This document shows positions 44,515 through 52,476 of a stretch of DNA of 64,000 bases, piece by piece; within the stretch, counting starts at the first letter, position 1, and every line of letters begins with the position of its first letter. A program made the position numbers and the translations under genes. The notes below the pieces were generated by a model, which was not told where the DNA came from, ran no database searches, and was given only the letters and a program-made list of their open reading frames with translations. The stretch is from contig NZ_SKBU01000012.1 of the NCBI RefSeq assembly GCF_004337705.1, forward strand, positions 1 through 64,000. The letters are read 5' to 3'. This stretch comes from Rubrobacter taiwanensis. GTDB taxonomy: Bacteria > Actinomycetota > Rubrobacteria > Rubrobacterales > Rubrobacteraceae.

Positions 44515-45468
44515 TCAGAGCTCTATGTCCCGGCCCACGTCCCGCTCGAGCGCGCGGTCGTAGACGAGGCGAGCGGCCGCCATGTCTTCCAGGGCGAGCC
44601 CTTGGCTGCAGAAGAGGGTTATCTCCTCCGGACCGCTGCGGCCCCGGACTTGGCCGGCGATGACCTGGCCGAGCTCGTAGACTTCTTCGGGCAGGATCTG
44701 GCCGGTCTCCAGCGGCTGCAGCAGGTCGCCGGCCTCGGTCCCGAGCTCGCCGCGCGAGTCTACGCAGATGAAGCCGGCCCGCCGCACGACGTGCCGGTCT
44801 ATCTCGGACTTGAAGAGGAAGTTGGAGCCCGCGGCGTTGACGTGGGTGCCGGGCCGCAGCCACTCGCCTTTCAGAACCGGCTCTTTCGAGGAGGTTATGG
44901 TTACCACCACGTCTTGTGCGGCGGCCTCCTCGGGGGAGTCTACGGGCTCTATGTTCTCCAGCCCGAGCGCTTCGCTCATCCTCTCCGCGAACAGCCGGCG
45001 GTTCTCCTCCGAGCGGCTATAGACCGCGACGCGCTCCAGATCCAGCACCTCTGAGATGGCTTCGAGCTGGCTCTCGGCCTGCCAGCCGGAGCCGAAGATG
45101 CCCAGAGAAGAGGCGTCCTCGCGCGCGAGATGCTTGGTGGCGACGCCGCTGGCAGCCCCGGTGCGCATCTGGCCCAGTTTGTCCGCCTGCATGATGGAGA
45201 GCAGCTCGCCGCCCTCGGCGTCGAAGAGCAGGACGTAGAAGCGGGCTCCGGTGCGCGAGACGGTGTACGCCTTGAGACCCAGCGCGTCCAGCTCCGGGGC
45301 TCCGGCGGCCATCACGTTGAGGCTGCTCGTGGAGAGCCCCACCCGGTAACGGGGGCGGTTGGTGGCCCGGCCCTCGGCCTGCTGTCTCAACACCTCTTCC
45401 ACCGCGCGCAGGGTGGAGGGCATATCCAGGAGCTCTTCCACTTCGGCTTCGGTCAAAAGCAGGGGCAT
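44515..45468 (-). CDS. Ornithine cyclodeaminase / mu-crystallin family enzyme
   Basis: A 317-aa protein from ATG 45468 (MPLLLTEAEVEELLDMPSTL). The frame is open much further upstream only as the shadow of trpG/trpD. Signatures are SIMQADKLGQMRTGAASGVA, GIFGSGWQAESQLEAI (NAD loop), GTHVNAAGSN and GQILPEEVYELGQVIAG. The family includes ornithine cyclodeaminase, archaeal alanine dehydrogenase and ketimine reductases, so the substrate is open. It is divergent from trpG, with 54 nt between the two start codons. Confidence 0.85.
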   Translation of the reverse strand: MPLLLTEAEVEELLDMPSTLRAVEEVLRQQAEGRATNRPRYRVGLSTSSLNVMAAGAPELDALGLKAYTVSRTGARFYVLLFDAEGGELLSIMQADKLGQMRTGAASGVATKHLAREDASSLGIFGSGWQAESQLEAISEVLDLERVAVYSRSEENRRLFAERMSEALGLENIEPVDSPEEAAAQDVVVTITSSKEPVLKGEWLRPGTHVNAAGSNFLFKSEIDRHVVRRAGFICVDSRGELGTEAGDLLQPLETGQILPEEVYELGQVIAGQVRGRSGPEEITLFCSQGLALEDMAAARLVYDRALERDVGRDIEL

Positions 45469-45506
45469 TGCGTCTCCTCTCGGTCGTAAGGGGACTCCGT
45501 TTAAGC

Positions 45507-45512
45507 TACAAT
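45507..45512 (+). promoter_or_regulatory. -10 box of trpG, near-leaderless transcript
   Basis: TACAAT (45507-45512, five of six matches) ends 10 nt before the trpG ATG. The start point is expected 2-5 nt before the ATG. No trp attenuator or leader peptide fits in this space, so attenuation control of this operon is unlikely. Confidence 0.45.
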
Positions 45513-45522
45513 CCGGTGAACC

Positions 45523-46086
45523 ATGCGGGTTCTGGTGTTGGACAACTACGACTCCTTCACCTACAACCTCGTCCAGTACCTGGGCGAGCTCGGGGCCGGG
45601 GTGCTCGTCCGGCGCAACGACGAGGTCACGCCGGAGGAGGTCTTGGCCCTCGCACCGGACAGGATAGTCATCTCGCCGGGCCCGTGCACCCCGAACGAGG
45701 CCGGGGTCTCGCTGGAGGTGATCCGGCAGCTCTCGGGGAGCCTCCCGATACTGGGGGTCTGCCTGGGGCATCAGGCCATCGGGCAGGCGTTCGGGGGCCG
45801 GGTGGTGCGGGGCGAGCCGGTGCACGGCAAGACGGCCCGCATCCTGCACGACGGCGAGGGGGTCTACCGGGGCCTGCAGCAGGGGTTCGTGGCGACGCGC
45901 TACCACTCGCTCGTGATCGAGCCCGAAAGCGTACCGGGGTGTCTGAAGGTCACCTCCCGTACGGAGGACGGCGTGATCATGGGCGTGCGGCACCGGGAGC
46001 TGCCGGTGGAGGGCGTTCAGTTCCACCCGGAGAGCGTACTGACCGCTGGCGGCCACGACGTCTTGAAGAACTTCCTGGAGCTGTAG
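45523..46086 (+). CDS. trpG: Anthranilate synthase component II (glutamine amidotransferase)
   Basis: TrpG of 187 aa. It starts MRVLVLDNYDSFTYNLVQYL. The class I amidotransferase triad is Cys in GVCLGHQAIGQAFGG, then His and Glu in VEGVQFHPESVLT. It feeds ammonia to TrpE, whose gene is more than 20 kb away at 23,377. Some such subunits also serve aminodeoxychorismate synthase. It lies 7 nt before trpD. Confidence 0.95.
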   Translation: MRVLVLDNYDSFTYNLVQYLGELGAGVLVRRNDEVTPEEVLALAPDRIVISPGPCTPNEAGVSLEVIRQLSGSLPILGVCLGHQAIGQAFGGRVVRGEPVHGKTARILHDGEGVYRGLQQGFVATRYHSLVIEPESVPGCLKVTSRTEDGVIMGVRHRELPVEGVQFHPESVLTAGGHDVLKNFLEL

Positions 46087-46093
46087 GTGGTGT

Positions 46094-47119
46094 ATGCTGC
46101 GTGAGGTTTTGCGGAAGGCCGCCGCCGGAGAGAGGCTCTCTGCGGGCGAGGCCGAGCGGGCGCTGGAGGCCATCATGGAGGGGACGGCCTCTCCGGCGGC
46201 GACGGCGGCGCTCTTTACCGTGCTGCGGGTGCGGGGCGAGTCGGTGGATGAGATCGTGGGCTTCGCCCGCGCGATGCGGCGGTTCGCAGAAAGGGTGGAC
46301 GCTCCCGGCGACGTGGTGGATACCTGCGGAACCGGGGGCGACGCGAAAGGGACGATCAACGTCTCCACCGCCGCGGCGTTCGTGGCGCGGGGCGCGGGGG
46401 TGAGGATAGCCAAGCACGGCAACCGCTCGGCGACGAGCCGGTGCGGCTCGGCCGACGTGCTGGAGGCCCTGGGAGCGGAGATAGAGCTGAGCCCGCAGCA
46501 GGTGAGCGCGTGCATCGCGGAGGCGGGGATAGGCTTCATGTTCGCCCGCACGCACCACCCGGCGATGCGCTACGTGGTCCCAATCCGGGCCGAGCTGCCG
46601 TTCCGCACCGTCTTCAACATCCTCGGTCCCCTGACCAACCCGGCCGGTGCCCGGAGGCAGCTCGTGGGCGTCTTCGCGCGGGAGTACGTGCGTCCCGTGG
46701 CCGAGGCGCTGGGGGAGCTGGGGGCCGAGCGGGCGCTCGTGGTGCACGGCGCGGACGGGATGGACGAGATCACGGTCACCGGCGCCACGCACGTGGCGGA
46801 GCTGAAGGGCGGGAAGATAGAGGCCTACGACCTCTCCCCGGAGGACTTCGGCCTCTCCCGCCACGAGCCGGACGACCTGCTCGGGGGAGACGCCGCCCTG
46901 AACGCCCGCATCCTGCGCGACATCCTCTCCGGCCGCGAGCAGGGCGCAACAAGGGAGATAACGCTGCTGAACGCAGGAGCCACCATCTACGTCGCCGGGA
47001 AGGCGGGGTCCATAGAGGAGGGCGTGCGCGCCGCGGCGGAGTCTATAGACTCCGCCGCGGCGGCCGGGGCGCTGGAGGGCTTCGTCCGCATCACGCGCCG
47101 GATGGGGGGGCTGGTGTGA
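46094..47119 (+). CDS. trpD: Anthranilate phosphoribosyltransferase
   Basis: TrpD of 341 aa joins anthranilate to PRPP. The PRPP loop is DTCGTGGDAKGTINVSTAAA, the second site is KHGNRSATSRCGSADVLEAL and the third is ARTHHPAMRYVVPIRAEL. ILGPLTNPAGARRQLVGVF follows. It overlaps trpC by 4 nt. Confidence 0.95.
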   Translation: MLREVLRKAAAGERLSAGEAERALEAIMEGTASPAATAALFTVLRVRGESVDEIVGFARAMRRFAERVDAPGDVVDTCGTGGDAKGTINVSTAAAFVARGAGVRIAKHGNRSATSRCGSADVLEALGAEIELSPQQVSACIAEAGIGFMFARTHHPAMRYVVPIRAELPFRTVFNILGPLTNPAGARRQLVGVFAREYVRPVAEALGELGAERALVVHGADGMDEITVTGATHVAELKGGKIEAYDLSPEDFGLSRHEPDDLLGGDAALNARILRDILSGREQGATREITLLNAGATIYVAGKAGSIEEGVRAAAESIDSAAAAGALEGFVRITRRMGGLV

Positions 47120-47874
47120 GCGTGCTGGACGAGCTGGCCGCGGCGGCGGCGGAGCGGGCGCGGGCGCTGCGCGAGCGGATGGACCCGGACGAGCTCTACC
47201 AGCGGGCCGTGCTCTTCGACAAGCGGGACTTCACCGCCGCCCTCAGGAGACCCGGCCTGAGCGTGGTGGCCGAGGTCAAGCGCGCCTCGCCCTCGGCAGG
47301 CTTCATAGCCGATGTCGATCCGGCAGAGCAGGGAGTGCTGTACGAGTCCCGGGGTGCGAGAGCCCTCTCGGTCCTCACCGAGCCGGAACGGTTCAAGGGG
47401 TCGCTGGAAGACTTGGACGCCGCGCGCGAGCGGGTGGAGATACCCGTTTTGCGCAAGGACTTCACGGTGGACGAGGTGCAGGTGCTGGAGACAGGAACCC
47501 GGGCAGACGCCGTGCTCCTCATCGCCGCGCTCTTCGATAAGACGCACCTTCCGCGCTACGTCTCGCTCGCCATGGAGCTGGGGCTCACGCCGCTCGTGGA
47601 GGTGCACGACGAGCGGGAGGCGGACCTGGCGCTGGCGTGCGGGGCGCAGGTGGTCGGAGTGAACAACCGCGACCTCAGAGACTTCACCGTGGACCTCGCC
47701 ACGACCGAACGGCTGGCCCCGATGCTGGAGGGTGTGACGCTCGTCGCCGAGAGCGGCGTCAAGACGGTGGAGGACGCCCGGCGGCTGCGCGACGCCGGAG
47801 CCGACGCCGTACTCGTCGGGGAGGCGGCGATGCGCGACTCGGCCCTGATCTCCGGGATAGCCGGCATAGAGTGA
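47116..47874 (+). CDS. trpC: Indole-3-glycerol phosphate synthase
   Basis: TrpC, 252 aa from GTG 47116 (MSVLDELAAAAAERARALRE). Catalytic residues are the Glu and Lys in VVAEVKRASPSAGFIAD, Lys in PVLRKDFTVDEVQVLE, Glu in LVEVHDE and VGVNNRDLRDF, and the phosphate site LVAESGVKT and DAVLVGEAAM. A longer frame upstream is the shadow of trpD. It overlaps the start of a dead methyltransferase gene by 4 nt. Confidence 0.95.
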   Translation: MSVLDELAAAAAERARALRERMDPDELYQRAVLFDKRDFTAALRRPGLSVVAEVKRASPSAGFIADVDPAEQGVLYESRGARALSVLTEPERFKGSLEDLDAARERVEIPVLRKDFTVDEVQVLETGTRADAVLLIAALFDKTHLPRYVSLAMELGLTPLVEVHDEREADLALACGAQVVGVNNRDLRDFTVDLATTERLAPMLEGVTLVAESGVKTVEDARRLRDAGADAVLVGEAAMRDSALISGIAGIE

Positions 47875-48248
47875 GCGGCGGGGACAACAGGACGGTCGCA
47901 CTCGAAGCCTACGAGCGTCCGGCGACGCTCTCCCTGCTGCCGGATGTAGCCGGCAAACGTGTCCTGGACGCCGGCTGCGGGCCGGGAGTCTACTCCGAGT
48001 AGCTCTCAGAGCGCGGCGCGGAGTTCCACCGGATGTTGCGGTGGGGCAGACACCTGGTCTTCTCGATGGAGCACCCGTTCCTCAAGTTCGCCGAGCGGGG
48101 CGAGGGGAGCTACTTCAAGGTCGAGCGGGTGCTAGAGCCTCGCCCGACCGGGCAGTTCGAAGCAACGGACCCGGAGGAGTACAGAAGGCTCCTGCGCGAG
48201 CCCGGCTTTCTGTGCGTTCGAGCGGCGAAGCGCGAAGTTGGCCGGTGA
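47871..48248 (+). pseudogene. Class I SAM methyltransferase, nonsense mutation plus internal deletion
   Basis: The GTG at 47871 overlaps the trpC stop and opens a frame reading EAYERPATLSLLPDVAGKRV and then LDAGCGPGVYSE, a methyltransferase motif I. TAG at 48000-48002 replaces what is usually Trp. The same frame continues with LSERGAEFHRMLRWGRHLVF and SMEHPFLKFAERGEGSYF up to a TGA at 48246-48248. Between GAE and HRMLR about 70-90 codons (motifs II-III) are missing compared with a normal 240-aa enzyme. Both halves are in one frame, so there is one nonsense codon and one in-frame deletion. Confidence 0.78.
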
Positions 48249-48291
48249 TCTTCTGGGACAGGCCATCCGCCTGCGCAAGGATAAGGCGTAA

Positions 48292-48320
48292 TTGGCCGGG
48301 GCTCGGTGTGGCGGTGAAAT
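48292..48320 (+). promoter_or_regulatory. Possible promoter of the toxin-antitoxin module
   Basis: TTGGCC (48292-48297, four of six to TTGACA), 17-nt spacer and TGAAAT (48315-48320, four of six to TATAAT). The -10 lies inside the left arm of the inverted-repeat operator, which would allow the antitoxin to block RNA polymerase. Confidence 0.35.
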
Positions 48321-48347
48321 CGGTGAAATTTCTTCACCGATTTCACC
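48312..48347. promoter_or_regulatory. Perfect 15-bp inverted repeat, likely antitoxin operator
   Basis: GGTGAAATCGGTGAA (48313-48327) and TTCACCGATTTCACC (48333-48347) are exact reverse complements around ATTTC. Inside, CGGTGAAAT is repeated head to tail (48312-48320 and 48321-48329). The site lies 29 nt before the antitoxin GTG start. Nested direct and inverted repeats of this kind fit cooperative binding of ribbon-helix-helix dimers. As RNA it could also fold into a stable hairpin. Confidence 0.7.
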
Positions 48348-48376
48348 ATTGTCATCTCATGCGGTACGGTGTTGGT

Positions 48377-48628
48377 GTGAAACGTGCAGCTATCACGCTA
48401 CCGGATGAGCTGGAAGAGGCGATCGAGGCATACCGGCGCTCTCAGGACGCTCCGCTACCCTTGACTGCGGTAACGCAGGCTGCCCTTCGGGAGTATCTGG
48501 AGCGGCGAGGATTCTTGTCTCCTTCTCCGTTCCGGCCGTTCAGGATCACACCGGCCAAGGAGGGGAGCGGGACGAGAGACGTTAGCAAAGAGCACGATAA
48601 GTATTTCGCCGGGACCGTCGAAAGGTGA
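48377..48628 (+). CDS. Ribbon-helix-helix antitoxin (CopG/VapB-like)
   Basis: An 83-aa protein from GTG 48377 (MKRAAITLPDELEEAIEAYR). The short strand RAAITLP followed by two helices (DELEEAIEAYRRSQ and TAVTQAALREYLERRGF) is the ribbon-helix-helix DNA-binding fold. The C-terminal half (KEGSGTRDVSKEHDKYFAGT) would wrap the toxin. An ATG at 48359 in the same frame would add six residues. It overlaps the PIN toxin remnant by 4 nt (GTGA), the normal antitoxin-first order. The gene looks intact. Confidence 0.8.
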   Translation: MKRAAITLPDELEEAIEAYRRSQDAPLPLTAVTQAALREYLERRGFLSPSPFRPFRITPAKEGSGTRDVSKEHDKYFAGTVER

Positions 48629-49012
48629 GAAGGGCGGTGCTGGCCGATACGGGCCCCCTCTATGCGGCGTTTGATCCTTCTGACGGTGAGCACGAACGGG
48701 CAACCGGGAGGAGTGAGGGGTGATGGTATCGTATCCGACGCTGTGCGAGGCTTACTCCCTGGTTCTGTATAAGCTGGGTATCGGCAATGCGCATAGCTGG
48801 CTGAGAGAGGTGCAAAGTTACGCTACCCTGATAAACCCCACTTCCCCGAAGACTACCGGGAGGCACTGGGCCGGCTTCTCGACTACCGGGATCAGGGACT
48901 GAGCGTATTCGACGCCGTGGCCGCCGTTGTGAGCACGCGGCTCTCTCTGCCGGCGTGGACCTACGACCACCACTTTGACATTATGCGCGTGGAGATCTGG
49001 CGGGGCGCTTGA
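48625..49012 (+). pseudogene. PIN-domain toxin (VapC-like), frameshifted
   Basis: Three frames together read one PIN domain. Frame 1 from GTG 48625: RRAVLADTGPLYAAFDPSDG and EHERATGRSEG, then stop. Frame 2 from 48720: VMVSYPTLCEAYSLVLYKLG and NAHSWLREVQSYATLINPTS. Frame 3 from about 48836: FPEDYREALGRLLDYRDQGL, SVFDAVAAVVSTRLSLPAWT and YDHHFDIMRVEIWR, to TGA at 49012. The acidic residues of the nuclease site (Asp in ADTGPLY, Glu in CEAY, Asp in SVFDA and YDHHFD) all survive but no single frame joins them. Two indels therefore killed the toxin. Confidence 0.8.
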
Positions 49013-49050
49013 TACGCGGGCTCTTCTTCCGGTAAGCCCTCTCAGAGGAG

Positions 49051-49056
49051 TACAAT
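49051..49056 (+). promoter_or_regulatory. -10 box of trpF, probable leaderless transcript
   Basis: TACAAT (49051-49056) ends 7 nt before the trpF ATG at 49064, so +1 should be at or next to the start codon. No Shine-Dalgarno lies between. It gives trpFBA-accDA a promoter separate from trpGDC. Confidence 0.5.
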
Positions 49057-49063
49057 TCCCCAC

Positions 49064-49681
49064 ATGGTCAGGGTGAAGGTCTGTGGCATAACGAGGCCGG
49101 AGGACGGACACGTGGCCGCCGGGGCGGGGGCCGACGCCATCGGTCTCGTCTTCTTCGAGAAGAGTCCGCGGCGGGTGAGCGTGGAGCGGGCGCGGGAGAT
49201 CTCGGCGGCGCTGCCGGAGGGCGTGCTGAAGGTAGGGGTCTTCGTGAACGAAGAGGCCGGGGAAGTCCTGCGCGTAGCTGCTGAGGTCGGGCTGGACTGC
49301 GTGCAGCTGCACGGGGACGAGGGACCGGAGGTAGTGCGGGAGCTGCGGGCTAGCGGCCTGAAGGTGATCAAGGCCCTCCGGGTGCGGGACGCGGGGTCGC
49401 TAAAGAGGATGGGGGAGTATGGGGCAGATCTCTTCCTGCTCGACGCCTGGAAGAAAGAGTTGTACGGCGGGACGGGGACCCGGTTCGACTGGGGGCTGGC
49501 CAACGTGCTCGGCGGTTGTGCTAACATCGTCATCTCCGGGGGGTTGACCCCGGAGAACGTGCGCCGGGCGGTGGAGCTCTTCGAGCCGTACGGGGTAGAT
49601 GCTTCGAGTTCTCTGGAAGACGCGCCCGGCAGGAAGAACGGCGAGCGGGTCCGGAGGTTTATAAGTGCGGCAAAGGGCTAG
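49064..49681 (+). CDS. trpF: Phosphoribosylanthranilate isomerase
   Basis: TrpF of 205 aa with the catalytic Cys in [17 protein letters not shown] and Asp in [19 protein letters not shown]. Phosphate loops are [15 protein letters not shown] and [20 protein letters not shown]. It performs the Amadori rearrangement in Trp synthesis. Its last 17 nt overlap trpB. Confidence 0.95.
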   Translation: MVRVKVCGITRPEDGHVAAGAGADAIGLVFFEKSPRRVSVERAREISAALPEGVLKVGVFVNEEAGEVLRVAAEVGLDCVQLHGDEGPEVVRELRASGLKVIKALRVRDAGSLKRMGEYGADLFLLDAWKKELYGGTGTRFDWGLANVLGGCANIVISGGLTPENVRRAVELFEPYGVDASSSLEDAPGRKNGERVRRFISAAKG

Positions 49682-50852
49682 ACCGGGATACTTCGGAGGT
49701 TTCGGGGGGCGCTTCGTGCCCGAGACCTTAATCCACGCCCTGGAGGAGCTGGAGGCGGCCTATGAGCGCTACCGGACGGACCCGGAGTTCGTGGAGGAGC
49801 TGGACGCTCTGGCGAAGGACTTCGTGGGCCGCCCGACGCCGCTGATGTTCGCCGAGCGCCTCACGCGGAAGTGGGGCGGGGCGCGGGTGTACCTCAAGCG
49901 CGAGGATCTGGCGCACACGGGGGCGCACAAGATAAACAACACTTTAGGCCAGATCCTGCTCGCCGACCGGATGGGCAAGTCCCGGATCATCGCCGAGACC
50001 GGGGCCGGGCAGCACGGGGTGGCGACCGCCACCGTCGCGGCCCTCTACGGCAAGGAGTGCGTGGTCTACATGGGCGAGGAGGACACGCGCCGCCAGCGCC
50101 TCAACGTGGTGCGGATGCAGCTTCTGGGTGCGGAGGTGCGCCCGGTCAAAAGCGGCTCCCGCACGCTCAAGGACGCGGTGAACGAGACTATCCGGGATTG
50201 GGTCGCCAACGTGGAGGACACGCACTACATCATCGGGAGCGTGGTCGGGCCCGCGCCGTACCCGAGGATGGTGCGGGACTTCCAGACCGTAATCGGCAGG
50301 GAGATCGAAGCCCAGGCGCGCGAGCGGTTCGGGCGCGACCCGGACGCCATCGTGGCGTGCGTCGGTGCGGGCTCTAACGCCATCGGCGCGTTCCACCCGT
50401 TCATCGGGCGGGAGGGAGTGCGGCTCATCGGGGTGGAGGCCGCGGGGCACGGGATAGGCACCGGGAAGCACGGGGCGTCGCTGGCAGGCGGGCGGCTCGG
50501 GGTGCTGCACGGGGCCATGAGCTACGTGCTCCAGACGGAGGACGGCCAGATCCAGGAGGCGCACTCCGTCTCCGCCGGGCTGGACTACCCGGCCGTCGGT
50601 CCCGAGCACGCCTACCTCCGGGATGAGGGGCTGGCCGAGTACGTGAGCGTCACCGACGAGGAGGCGCTGGAGGCGTTCACGCTCCTGGGCCGTACCGAGG
50701 GGATACTCCCCGCGCTGGAGAGCGCGCACGCCGTCTCTTACGCGGAGAAGGTCGCAAAAGAGCTGGGACCGGAGGCGAACGTGGTCATAAACCTCTCCGG
50801 GCGCGGGGACAAGGACGTAGAGGTCGCGGCGGAGGCGCTGGGGGCCTTGTGA
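49665..50852 (+). CDS. trpB: Tryptophan synthase beta subunit
   Basis: TrpB of 395 aa from GTG 49665. [20 protein letters not shown] opens the protein. The PLP lysine is Lys89 in [15 protein letters not shown]. The catalytic Glu lies in [14 protein letters not shown], and the PLP phosphate site is [10 protein letters not shown]. It condenses indole and serine. It is translationally coupled to trpF (17-nt overlap) and trpA (4-nt overlap). Confidence 0.96.
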   Translation: MRQRARPGYFGGFGGRFVPETLIHALEELEAAYERYRTDPEFVEELDALAKDFVGRPTPLMFAERLTRKWGGARVYLKREDLAHTGAHKINNTLGQILLADRMGKSRIIAETGAGQHGVATATVAALYGKECVVYMGEEDTRRQRLNVVRMQLLGAEVRPVKSGSRTLKDAVNETIRDWVANVEDTHYIIGSVVGPAPYPRMVRDFQTVIGREIEAQARERFGRDPDAIVACVGAGSNAIGAFHPFIGREGVRLIGVEAAGHGIGTGKHGASLAGGRLGVLHGAMSYVLQTEDGQIQEAHSVSAGLDYPAVGPEHAYLRDEGLAEYVSVTDEEALEAFTLLGRTEGILPALESAHAVSYAEKVAKELGPEANVVINLSGRGDKDVEVAAEALGAL

Positions 50853-51631
50853 GGGGCCTGAAGGGAGCATTCCGCGCGGACCGGGCGGCGCTCATCCCGT
50901 ACCTCACCGCCGGATACCCGACGCTGGAGGGGGCGCGCGAGGTAGCTGCGGCCTACGTTGCGGCCGGGGCGGATATCCTGGAGATCGGGGTCCCCTTCTC
51001 CGACCCGCTCGCCGACGGCCCGACCATACAGGACACCACCACGCGGGCGCTCCGGAACGGGGCCGACCTGGACTACTGCCTGGAGCTGGCCGCCGGGTAC
51101 GCGGAGCGGGTGCCGGTGGTGCTGCTCGTCTACTACAACAACGTGTTCGCCCGGGGAGCGGAGCGTTTCCTGGACGAGGCGGCGGGGGCCGGGGTCGCCG
51201 GGCTCGTGATCCCGGACCTCCCGGCGGATGAGGCGGGGGAGTTCCGGGAGCTGGCCGGCGCGCGGGGGGTGGCCATGTGTCCGCTCGTCGCGCCGACCTC
51301 GACCGACGAGCGGATCGAGCACATCGGCGGGATCGCCACCGGGTTCGTCTACTGCGTCTCGGTCGCCGGGGTGACCGGGGTGCGGGAGGGGCTGCCGCCG
51401 GGCGCGGTGGAGCTGCTGCGGCGCGTCCGGCGGCGCGTCTCCGTTCCGGTCGCGCTGGGATTCGGCATCGGGTCGGTGGAGGCCGCGGTCGAGGCATCTG
51501 CCGAAGCAGATGGGATAATAATAGGGAGCCGGCTGATGCAGCTCGTCGGGGAGGGCGGCGCGGAGAGGGCCGGCGGGTGGCTGCGCGAGGTGCGCGAGGC
51601 GCTGGACGGAGCGAAGGCAGGTACGAGATAA
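50849..51631 (+). CDS. trpA: Tryptophan synthase alpha subunit
   Basis: TrpA of 260 aa starting at GTG. Catalytic Glu and Asp lie in [19 protein letters not shown]. The phosphate loops are [12 protein letters not shown] and [12 protein letters not shown]. It cleaves indole-3-glycerol phosphate and passes indole to TrpB. Its TAA overlaps the likely start region of accD. Confidence 0.95.
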   Translation: MRGLKGAFRADRAALIPYLTAGYPTLEGAREVAAAYVAAGADILEIGVPFSDPLADGPTIQDTTTRALRNGADLDYCLELAAGYAERVPVVLLVYYNNVFARGAERFLDEAAGAGVAGLVIPDLPADEAGEFRELAGARGVAMCPLVAPTSTDERIEHIGGIATGFVYCVSVAGVTGVREGLPPGAVELLRRVRRRVSVPVALGFGIGSVEAAVEASAEADGIIIGSRLMQLVGEGGAERAGGWLREVREALDGAKAGTR

Positions 51632-52476
51632 GGCACTGGCTCAGCAAGCGGAGGGAGTACGCCCGGCCGGCTCCGGAGACCGAGAGCGGCCTGGGGCCCA
51701 TAGACGGTGTCTTCACCAAGTGCGAGGCCTGCAACGAGCCGGTCTACGCCAAGGATTTCGAGGCCCGCTACAACGTATGCCCCAACTGCGAGCATCACTA
51801 CCCGCTGGCTGCCCCCGAGCGGGTGCGGCTGCTCGCCGATAGTGGGAGCTTCGAGGAGTGGGACGGTGGGATGGTCGCCGGGAACCCGCTCGGCTTCGAG
51901 GGTTACGAAGAGCGGCTGGAGAAGGCGCGCCGCAGGAGCGGGCTGGAGGACGCCGTGCTGAGCGGGGGAGCGGCGATCGGGGGGCGCCCGGTGGCGCTGG
52001 CCGTGATGGACTTCCGGTTCGTCGGGGGCTCGATGGGGAGCGTGGTCGGCGAGCGGGTGGCGCGGACGATAGAGCGGGCCACCGAGCGCCGGCTGCCGCT
52101 GATCATCGTATCGGCTTCGGGCGGGGCCCGGATGTTTGAGGGGATCTACTCGCTCATGCAGATGGCCAAGACCAGCGTGGCGCTCGCCCGCTACCGGCGG
52201 GCGGGCGCCGGGGCGTACGTCTCGGTGCTCACCGACCCCACCTTCGGCGGGGTCACGGCCAGCTTCGCGACGGCGGCGGACGTGATCATCGCCGAGCCGG
52301 GGGCCAGGATCGGGTTCGCCGGGGCGCGGGTGATCGAGCAGACCACCCGCGAGAAGCTGCCCGAGGGGTTCCAGACGGCGGAGTTCCAGCGGGAGCACGG
52401 CAACGTGGACCGCATCGTGCACCGGCTGTCACTGAGAAGCGACCTGGAGCGGGTGCTGGGGTACCTGGCGTGGTAG
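51577..52476 (+). CDS. accD: Acetyl-CoA carboxylase carboxyltransferase subunit beta
   Basis: AccD of up to 299 aa. It has the zinc ribbon C-x2-C-x15-C-x2-C (CEACNEPVYAKDFEARYN, then VCPNCEHH), then MDFRFVGGSMGSVVGERVAR and SASGGARMFEGIYSLMQM. The start is uncertain. The only close in-frame canonical codon is GTG 51577, 55 nt inside trpA, which would add a 17-residue Gly/Arg-rich tail. By alignment the protein should begin at [11 protein letters not shown], where the codon is ATA at 51628-51630, with AGG 7 nt before it and ATAA overlapping the trpA stop. The subunit transfers the carboxyl group to acetyl-CoA with AccA. Confidence 0.88.
   Translation: MAARGARGAGRSEGRYEIRHWLSKRREYARPAPETESGLGPIDGVFTKCEACNEPVYAKDFEARYNVCPNCEHHYPLAAPERVRLLADSGSFEEWDGGMVAGNPLGFEGYEERLEKARRRSGLEDAVLSGGAAIGGRPVALAVMDFRFVGGSMGSVVGERVARTIERATERRLPLIIVSASGGARMFEGIYSLMQMAKTSVALARYRRAGAGAYVSVLTDPTFGGVTASFATAADVIIAEPGARIGFAGARVIEQTTREKLPEGFQTAEFQREHGNVDRIVHRLSLRSDLERVLGYLAW

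Noticed and set aside
49042-49533. 163-codon minus-strand frame opposite trpF
   Set aside because: Serine/Arg/Thr-rich shadow of trpF. No motif.
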